Shown: piece by piece, positions 35,712-41,997 of the stretch | How the letters are laid out: every line of letters starts with the position of its first letter | Numbering within the stretch: position 1 is the first letter of the stretch | DNA from: Euryarchaeota archaeon UBA125 | GTDB taxonomy: Archaea; Thermoplasmatota; Poseidoniia; Poseidoniales; Thalassarchaeaceae | Length of the DNA stretch: 41,997 nucleotides | Assembly: GCA_002502625.1 (NCBI GenBank) | Contig: DAPV01000028.1 | Location: 1 to 41,997 of the forward strand | Direction of reading: 5' to 3' | Made by a program: the position numbers and the translations under genes | Notes under the pieces: model-generated | Told to the model about the DNA's origin: nothing | Seen by the model: the letters and a program-made list of their open reading frames with translations, nothing else | Databases searched by the model: none

Positions 35712-36446
35712 GTGGACTTTGATCGCGCTATTGAAATCCTGAGTAACCCTACACGCAGAGAGATTTTGAAGAGATTGGTCCGTGAACCACACTATCCTCT
35801 TCAACTCTCTGAGCACCTTGATGTCAGTCAACAAGCAATTGTAAAACATCTTAATGTTCTAGAAGAAAATGGATTTGTTGAATGCGAAAAGGTTGCTTCT
35901 GAGAGGGGTGGGCCTCCAAAAAAAATCTACACTGTGCAACAATCATTCAGTCTACGAATGGACCTAGGACCTGACTTGTTTAGGATGAAGCATACCCCAT
36001 TACCCAAAGGGAGTCCGATCAATCTTTCATCATCAAAATCCATGTCTGATTCTGCAATTAAAATAGCTAATCAAATTAGTAGAAGAAGAAAGATGTCTAT
36101 TTCAGAGGGAGCAGGATATATTTCACATATCCAAGGAATGTTGGATGATATAGATTCAGAGAGAGATTCTTTGGTTGCTCTTCACCAACATGTATTGAAA
36201 CGTGTGTCAAAAACGGTTGATGGTGAATTTGAATCGTACAAAGAAAGATCTATCGTTCATACTATCTTAGAAGATCCGAGTAGACCATTAGATCTCGATA
36301 GAGTAGCAAGAGATTTGTTAATCCATTCAAAGGATATGCAAATGGTTATTGATGGTATCAAAGGACATCTAGCAAATACAAATACTGAAGAAATGTTCAT
36401 GCCAGCTGACTCTACTACTCCTCTTCCTTGGTGGATACAAGGATAA
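35712..36446 (+). CDS. ArsR-type winged-helix transcriptional regulator
   Basis: 244 residues from a GTG at 35712 (VDFDRAIEILS); the open frame begins at TTG 35628 but the part before the GTG does not match the family and would overlap the upstream gene. The N-terminal region has ILSNPTRREILKRLV, LSEHLDVSQQAIVKHLNVLEENGFV (recognition helix) and the wing ending in PPKKIYTV, a classic HTH_20/ArsR fold. No CxC metal site is visible. The C-terminal 140 residues are helical, with a coiled-coil-like stretch near DDIDSERDSLVALHQHVL. Its effector is unknown. It is followed six bases on by the convergent end of the large surface protein gene. Confidence 0.85.
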   Translation: MDFDRAIEILSNPTRREILKRLVREPHYPLQLSEHLDVSQQAIVKHLNVLEENGFVECEKVASERGGPPKKIYTVQQSFSLRMDLGPDLFRMKHTPLPKGSPINLSSSKSMSDSAIKIANQISRRRKMSISEGAGYISHIQGMLDDIDSERDSLVALHQHVLKRVSKTVDGEFESYKERSIVHTILEDPSRPLDLDRVARDLLIHSKDMQMVIDGIKGHLANTNTEEMFMPADSTTPLPWWIQG

Positions 36447-36452
36447 TAGAAA

Positions 36453-39400
36453 TCAGAATCTGGTGTCTTCATCAAGTCCTTGTAGAAGGCTACTTTGTTC
36501 AGCAACCCGATCTAATGCTTCCTTTCTTCGAGAAACCATCATCAGACCTGCAACTCCCAATAATCCAATTGTAGCAGCCATGATAATAGTTGGAACTGAC
36601 CACTTACTGACAACGACCATTGCTACATCAAGAACAGGGTTGTTCGACTGTAATTTCTCATCAACTGAAAGATAGTTATCATCATCACTGACTTCAACGA
36701 TATTTAGTTCAGGATCAATTACCACAACAACATTGTCACTACCTGCTGTAACTGGATAAAGTAAGGTGATTGTCACGCCGTCCTCTGTATTGTCACTTGG
36801 CATTAATGCGCCTATAACTCTACGATACACCACATCTTCTTCTTCACAGCCGTCAGAACGAATGTCATCTTCATCTCCAACACATAGAATGATGTTGATG
36901 TCTGTAGCATGTACATTGCCTGTGTTTTGAATTGTTACCTGTACAGGTATCATTTCACCAACAGCAGCTGATGCTTGTTCTTCAGAGATATCTACGCCAC
37001 CAATGAATTCTAGATTTGGAGCCCTCAATCTAAGAGTGAGGATTTGTTCGTTAGTATCGCATCCAGGATTATTATCTGCAAGGCCATCATTGTCTGAATC
37101 TATAGTACAAGAGTCCACCCATTCTGGTGTTTCGTCATCATCTCCTCCGTCTGCTGAACTACCAAAATCAGATAAGGCCTTGATTCCAATATTTCGATTA
37201 CCTAATGCAGCATCTGAACCAACATTCACTATCGCAACGATTTGCACAGTAGTATATGCAGGCATAGATGGGAAATACCAAGTCCCAGAAAAGACATCAT
37301 AATAGCAATCAAATTCTGGTTTCTCATCTGTGGAATTAACATCATAACATGCTAATTCAATAGGATATTCTGTCTCAAATCCATCCAATAGAGCGAATTC
37401 AACTGCGTGTGGTGTTGCCCACCCTGCAAGAGCGTTCATTCCTGGCTCTGAGTCCCAATTTCCATCACCTTTCTTAGTATGATTATGTAGTGTTGGAGTG
37501 TCTGGAACGTTTCCGTTATTTGTTAAATTCATGATAAATCGGACTGTTCTTCCAGGTGCAGTAGTCTTCACAGAGCTTTCAACATATGGATCAAGCGTTA
37601 TTTGCATGTCATGGTATTCATTTACATTAATCGTTAATTGGATTACATCCCGAAGGCGTGTGCCTTCCCATGCTTCCTCAGAGAATATAGAAATCGTTAC
37701 TTGATATGTTCCTGCTGCAACTTGATCAGGGGTGTCAACATGAACCATTACTGTTTGATTCTCGTCGCGTTGTAATTCTGACATATCTGAACGGAATATC
37801 TCTACATTCCATGGTTGAGATAATCCATTAGAGTCTGTAATGGAAGTAATTCTCATGTCATATCGATCAGGGCCATTTCCTCCATTCATTATGTCAATAG
37901 GAACTGCCCACGTTTCTCCTGGATTCATGTCATTTTCAAGAGAAGGTGTAGTTGCATCCAACTCATACACATGCTTTACCATTGTCGAAAGTGTTACCTC
38001 ATCTGACACCTTAGGTGAACCTTGCAAATATGCTTTGATCTTTACAGCAGGACCAATTCCTGCATCTGCATTTGCTGGAGCACAAACTGTTGCTACAACA
38101 TCGTAAGGAACTCCGGTTTGTGACCAAAATCGGGGTACAGTAGGATCATATCGAGTTTCTAAGGTATAATCAGGAGCGTTTTTGAAATCTAATTCAACAT
38201 ACCAATTTTCCTGACGCCATTGATTCAAAGTCATTGTTTCATTTCTATCCTCAGGTCCTCCGAGTACGGCGAATATTAGGTGTCCTGGAGCAAAATTCTT
38301 CTTCACCTTGATTGTATATTGTGCACAACCTGCATCATCAGCTAAATCAGATTTTAATTCCCCTGGTAGAACTTCTTCTGTTCTATCAAATATCTCAAAT
38401 TCAATATTGCCTGACGAACGAATTGATACGTTTATCCACAGTTCTAAGACATCATATGTACCCTTCTCTACAGATTTTACAGGTTCTCCTGTGGACCATC
38501 CTTTTACAAACACAACCCAAGTTCCTGGCTCTTGTGTTGTTGGAACATTTACTTCAAGATTTTTGGTTACAGAAGCGCCTGGTTCTAATGAAACTGTGAG
38601 GGGGAATTTAATTCCCCAGCCATATGGTAGTAACCATTCTTGCTGACCCTCTAATGTATTTGGATCATAAAACTGGAATGTATCGTATACGTTACCAGTA
38701 TTCGTGATAGTAATTGAGAAAATTGCAGTTCCTCCTTGTTCAATATCACTCTGAGTATGACTAGTATCTAATTGGATTCCATGAACTACATCCATGAGAG
38801 TGCTCGTCAATCTATCGCTACGAATCGCCGGATCTTTGTAAGAAATTGCTGAAACAATGATGTTAGCTACTTCGTCTTCATTTGCTTGGTAAATTGAAGG
38901 GGCAATTACTCGCATGTAAATCTCAACCTTTTCTCCACCAGCGAGATAAATTGGAGTATCTGGGAAAATCGTTGTATGATTATTTGAAAAGTAAACTGTA
39001 GCAGACCAGTTCAAAGGAATTCCACTCAAATTTAATGAAAAAGTATCTGCTACTAGATCAGGAGGGCCTGGCGTAGTATTGTTTACTGTGAGGTTGTACA
39101 TCGTTTGTTCACTTGGTTCAATCACATGATAGAAGGTTTCTCCTTCCTGTAGGCCTACTTCTACTTGACCTGTGAGAACGTGAACATAACATAGAGTATA
39201 CGTATTCTGATTTGATTCTTCATTACATTTGTTAGTATCAGACCATGCTATGTGTGCACCACTACCTAAATCATTAGCAAAAGCAGGGGGTTGGCCTAAT
39301 TCGGGTGAATTCCCTGAATTCGGACCTAATTTATCTGACTGCCATGTGGACACTACAGTAGGCTCCCATGGATCTAGAACTGCAGCAGCTATAGAATTCA

Positions 39401-41576
39401 ACGGCCAAGATGGTTGGTCATTAGTATGATTCAATCTAGCGTACATTATTGCTTCACCCTGTGTAGCATTGCTATTATCGAGCCAAGTGATGTGAACATT
39501 GTCTCTTGCATCTGTTAGGATTGCTGGCATATATGATGATGGAGAATATGGGTTCCCTTGTGATATTCCATTGGGCCCTTCGAAGTCAGAAATTCTAGTA
39601 TCTACGATTTGTTTGATTCCGTATGAAGGTAGTCCACTTTCAACACCATCCCATGTCGCTGCACCACGTAATCTTAGACGGGAGTAAAATACCTCATAAT
39701 TCACATTCTTCTCGAAGCCATAGCCTCTCCCATCCATCCATGTAAGGTGGGTGTTTCCTTGACTATCCACTGCAATCGAAGGGTGGAAACTGAATGCATC
39801 ATCCAATGTAATTCTTGTATCGTTAACTACAACTAAATGACCATATCCGTTTGAGTCCATTTCTGGGCCTATGTCTTCAGTATATGCATTTCCAGATGTA
39901 CTAGTTGCAGATGTGCCTCTTGTCCATCCTGGAGATGGGTTGTCGAGTAAAGCATGAGGAGCTAATACTGTCATGAAAATTTCACGTGAGTTGTTTGTAG
40001 CTAAATACACCATTGCTTCAACCAATAATTGCATCTGTTGTGATCCGCCTCCAGAAGCAGGGAAGTTGTAAACTTCTCCACCTGCATCTGTATTGCGAAT
40101 TGTAGAACCTGGACATATTCTAGGATTTGTATTAACTACACCGTTTGGACAGTTTGCCAAATCAGACATATGAGACTGGATTTGTGTTCCTCCTCCCCAT
40201 GTACTGCCTGCCATTGGAACTGGGACTATACCTGCTCGGACGCAAGCATCGTGAGCTTCGTTGATTGACGCAGTATCATCGGCTTGCTGAGCAGGATCTC
40301 CATTTCGAGGACCTTCGTCAGAAATTGGAATTACAATCTTTGTAGCATTCGGATTCCATTTGTGGTCTGCAGATGTTGGTGGGTTTCCTGGAACGTTTCC
40401 AGATGCATCTTTCCATGAAAGACATGCCCATGTTGATGATGGACCCCAATCTTCACCAGAACTTCCGGTTACTGCGCCACCATTGAATATGAAATTCTGA
40501 AGTTTTCTAATTCCTCCACTATCATCTCCCGGGAATTGCCCCAGATGGGTGTTTCGAGGGCCTTGAGAGCCACTCCCGCCCGTCTGGTATGCTGTAGAAC
40601 ATGTATTGCTCTGTCCTGCAGATGGAATCCCGTATCCAAGAATTGCATAGATTGTCTCGTATACTGTGATGTTCGCATCTTCTAACATTGGCTTAATTCC
40701 TCGGAAATATCCTCCGCTGCTAAAACTACCACCATAGAATACAGTACATACATCTGCCCACTCAGAATACATTGATCCAGAGGTATCGATAGGTACAACC
40801 ATCTCTACTTTTCCTCCTCTAGTATCATCCCAAACAATCTGAACATAATCATCAGCGTCAACAGCAATGTCTGGGTGTCCTTTGTGGCCAATAACTGGAG
40901 TTATCATTGAGTCGTCAATTGCTGTAATACCCGCAGAACCGTCAAATTCAATCATAGAATAGTAGATTTGCGGTTGGAAATAGAACTTCTCCAAAGGATC
41001 GAAAGAATCTTCCCAAACGATATGTGCATTGTCCATAGAATCAACAGCAATTGCGGGCCAATCCCTATCTTGTTGTCGTTGACTTACAATCATATCATTA
41101 ACAACAGAAATTACACTTTCATCAGCTGCAGTTCCATCTTGTGGGTGCAAAGAGGGGTCTAGAACAGTATATTTGATTGCATGTTGGCTTGATTTATCAG
41201 TCCAAGTAACGTGAACCCTGTCTTGGCTATCAATTGCGATATCTGGATGCCAAGCACGATGAATTCCTGGATTTGATATTTGTGTAGCATCGATTAATGG
41301 GTCTGCTTGGCCATCTCCATCAGTGTCTGCTCTAGGATCGAGCATGGTGTAAAACAAATGTTGAGTATTTCTACTCCAAACAAAGTGAATGTTTCCTTCA
41401 CTATCTGCTGCCATAGATACCATTCTCTCATTCATAGGACCTCCATCTACAACACGAACTGCGTCTGTAATAACCACCTCAGCAGCTTCTACCTCATCAG
41501 AGGGTACAATCAATGTAGTGCTCAAAACCATCAGGATTGTGAGCATTAGGCTATTGGTCTTCATTCTGTAAGTCAT
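36453..41576 (-). CDS. Large surface protein: seven-repeat propeller with nested VWA domain, NEW3/CARDB-like domains and C-terminal anchor
   Basis: 1707 residues from the ATG at 41576 (GGTG seven bases upstream; a GTG at 41585 is also in frame). A signal peptide ends near VEAAEV. Seven propeller-like repeats of the pattern HPDIAVDS..VHVTWTD then follow. Between repeats 4 and 5 an insert of about 285 residues (roughly 256-542) carries a VWA-like MIDAS, IDTSGS (D264), then IVIPISDEG and AGIVPVP strands. The C-terminal 850 residues hold NEW3/CARDB-like beta domains with repeated TNTGN, one DSDNDGLAD calcium-loop-like segment, and a helix (about 1661-1681) with a basic cytoplasmic tail. It is probably a surface protein for adhesion or sensing. 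Confidence 0.85.
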   Translation of the reverse strand: MTYRMKTNSLMLTILMVLSTTLIVPSDEVEAAEVVITDAVRVVDGGPMNERMVSMAADSEGNIHFVWSRNTQHLFYTMLDPRADTDGDGQADPLIDATQISNPGIHRAWHPDIAIDSQDRVHVTWTDKSSQHAIKYTVLDPSLHPQDGTAADESVISVVNDMIVSQRQQDRDWPAIAVDSMDNAHIVWEDSFDPLEKFYFQPQIYYSMIEFDGSAGITAIDDSMITPVIGHKGHPDIAVDADDYVQIVWDDTRGGKVEMVVPIDTSGSMYSEWADVCTVFYGGSFSSGGYFRGIKPMLEDANITVYETIYAILGYGIPSAGQSNTCSTAYQTGGSGSQGPRNTHLGQFPGDDSGGIRKLQNFIFNGGAVTGSSGEDWGPSSTWACLSWKDASGNVPGNPPTSADHKWNPNATKIVIPISDEGPRNGDPAQQADDTASINEAHDACVRAGIVPVPMAGSTWGGGTQIQSHMSDLANCPNGVVNTNPRICPGSTIRNTDAGGEVYNFPASGGGSQQMQLLVEAMVYLATNNSREIFMTVLAPHALLDNPSPGWTRGTSATSTSGNAYTEDIGPEMDSNGYGHLVVVNDTRITLDDAFSFHPSIAVDSQGNTHLTWMDGRGYGFEKNVNYEVFYSRLRLRGAATWDGVESGLPSYGIKQIVDTRISDFEGPNGISQGNPYSPSSYMPAILTDARDNVHITWLDNSNATQGEAIMYARLNHTNDQPSWPLNSIAAAVLDPWEPTVVSTWQSDKLGPNSGNSPELGQPPAFANDLGSGAHIAWSDTNKCNEESNQNTYTLCYVHVLTGQVEVGLQEGETFYHVIEPSEQTMYNLTVNNTTPGPPDLVADTFSLNLSGIPLNWSATVYFSNNHTTIFPDTPIYLAGGEKVEIYMRVIAPSIYQANEDEVANIIVSAISYKDPAIRSDRLTSTLMDVVHGIQLDTSHTQSDIEQGGTAIFSITITNTGNVYDTFQFYDPNTLEGQQEWLLPYGWGIKFPLTVSLEPGASVTKNLEVNVPTTQEPGTWVVFVKGWSTGEPVKSVEKGTYDVLELWINVSIRSSGNIEFEIFDRTEEVLPGELKSDLADDAGCAQYTIKVKKNFAPGHLIFAVLGGPEDRNETMTLNQWRQENWYVELDFKNAPDYTLETRYDPTVPRFWSQTGVPYDVVATVCAPANADAGIGPAVKIKAYLQGSPKVSDEVTLSTMVKHVYELDATTPSLENDMNPGETWAVPIDIMNGGNGPDRYDMRITSITDSNGLSQPWNVEIFRSDMSELQRDENQTVMVHVDTPDQVAAGTYQVTISIFSEEAWEGTRLRDVIQLTINVNEYHDMQITLDPYVESSVKTTAPGRTVRFIMNLTNNGNVPDTPTLHNHTKKGDGNWDSEPGMNALAGWATPHAVEFALLDGFETEYPIELACYDVNSTDEKPEFDCYYDVFSGTWYFPSMPAYTTVQIVAIVNVGSDAALGNRNIGIKALSDFGSSADGGDDDETPEWVDSCTIDSDNDGLADNNPGCDTNEQILTLRLRAPNLEFIGGVDISEEQASAAVGEMIPVQVTIQNTGNVHATDINIILCVGDEDDIRSDGCEEEDVVYRRVIGALMPSDNTEDGVTITLLYPVTAGSDNVVVVIDPELNIVEVSDDDNYLSVDEKLQSNNPVLDVAMVVVSKWSVPTIIMAATIGLLGVAGLMMVSRRKEALDRVAEQSSLLQGLDEDTRF

Positions 41577-41655
41577 GGTATACACCTACGGTTCAACAAG
41601 CATACAACCGTATTGACACATACTTAAGCGAACCCTCTAGAGGTCACATTTTGAT
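41577..41655. promoter_or_regulatory. Promoter region of the large surface protein gene
   Basis: On the plus strand TACGGTT (41587-41593) and AACCGTA (41606-41612) form a perfect 7-bp inverted repeat with 12 bases between, and CCTCTAGAGG (41634-41643) is a perfect palindrome. On the minus strand a CTTAAGTA-like box A candidate lies at about 41621-41630, roughly 45 bases before the ATG. The repeats may be a regulator site; the region also separates this gene from the truncated gene to the right. Confidence 0.45.
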
Positions 41656-41997
41656 TCAAACCCATTCATCAACATCGAAAGAAGATCCAAATGACATTTC
41701 ATCTTTAATTTCAACTTCTGGTGCTTGTTCTGAATTAGGGCTCTGTTGTTTGTTTTCCCAATCATCTACAGGGCCGGGTTTTCCTTCCCCAACTCCATAA
41801 TTAAATCTAATTTCATGGATTATTGCTAATTTACTAAGCCAAATTGTCCTTAATGTATCCATGAATAAGTGTTGATTTAAACCATCAAACCAAATTGGTC
41901 GAGAAATATTGAATGCTTGGAGTGGTCCACTATTCTCTGATTTACGCCCTATGTGTAAAGTCCAGTCAAATCCTCCCCTAATTAGTCCAAGTCTTGC
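41656..41997 (-). CDS. C-terminal part of an unknown protein, 5' end outside window
   Basis: The frame is open from the window edge to the TGA at 41656-41658, giving 113 residues with no stop; the start lies beyond the window. The first part is mixed and contains SRPIWFDGLNQHLF and LSKLAIIHEIRF. The end is acidic and low-complexity (EIKDEMSFGSSFDVDEWV). I do not recognise it. An internal ATG at 41862 would give a 68-residue protein, but the continuous open frame upstream makes truncation the better reading. Confidence 0.6.
   Translation of the reverse strand, partial: ARLGLIRGGFDWTLHIGRKSENSGPLQAFNISRPIWFDGLNQHLFMDTLRTIWLSKLAIIHEIRFNYGVGEGKPGPVDDWENKQQSPNSEQAPEVEIKDEMSFGSSFDVDEWV

Noticed and set aside
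1..41997. Mobile element, prophage or defence island
   Set aside because: I find no transposase, integrase, terminase, terminal repeats, restriction or CRISPR-associated genes; the gene content is housekeeping, metabolic and surface proteins.

Overview
The window looks like chromosomal DNA from an uncultivated planktonic euryarchaeon, most likely Marine Group II (Ca. Poseidoniales). The evidence is a tandem archaeal DNA topoisomerase VI operon (B then A), AT-rich sequence by eye, short intergenic gaps, several very large secreted or cell-surface proteins with beta-propeller, Fn3-like, NEW3/CARDB-like, VWA and TSP3 modules, lipobox lipoproteins, and a class II tRNA-Leu. No 16S rRNA gene is present, so the lineage call is an inference. 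I see no mobile element, CRISPR array, prophage or rRNA.

Layout. Positions 1-14494 are a minus-strand run, given here in transcription order: pyruvate kinase, a giant membrane-anchored propeller/Fn3 protein (about 2.84 kaa), an aminotransferase class IV enzyme (pabC-like), a PabB-PabA fusion, a small zinc-ribbon membrane protein, and a secreted TSP3 calcium-binding protein whose (Gly-Gln)n tail leaves the window. Pyruvate kinase diverges from a malic enzyme-phosphotransacetylase hybrid (14577-16916) across 82 bases that hold two inverted repeats. Then come tRNA-Leu(GAG) and a plus-strand run: Asp-box lipoprotein, DUF3147-like protein, DDAH-type hydrolase, unknown membrane protein and M28 lipoprotein peptidase.

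Positions 22287-30817 hold mostly minus-strand housekeeping or unknown genes: a RluA-type pseudouridine synthase, a 1157-aa protein ending in a PIN nuclease domain, a DHH phosphoesterase, an ATP:cob(I)alamin adenosyltransferase and small membrane proteins. A plus-strand membrane protein and a plus-strand Nudix hydrolase lie among them. RlmH (30897-31328) precedes the topoisomerase VI operon (top6B 31464-33671, top6A 33671-34771), a membrane protein and an ArsR-type regulator. The right end is a minus-strand surface protein of about 1.7 kaa and a gene cut by the window edge.

The most unusual observation is a pair of canonical EF-hand calcium loops on the C-terminus of topoisomerase VI subunit B. 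A similar EF-hand lies in the predicted cytoplasmic tail of the giant propeller protein. Together with the TSP3 repeats of the secreted protein this makes calcium a recurring theme. Other points of interest are a VWA domain nested inside a seven-repeat propeller, a PabB-PabA fusion in the unusual order, a strong hairpin just before the top6B ribosome binding site, and the co-occurrence of two bacterial-type 23S rRNA modification enzymes (RluA family and RlmH).
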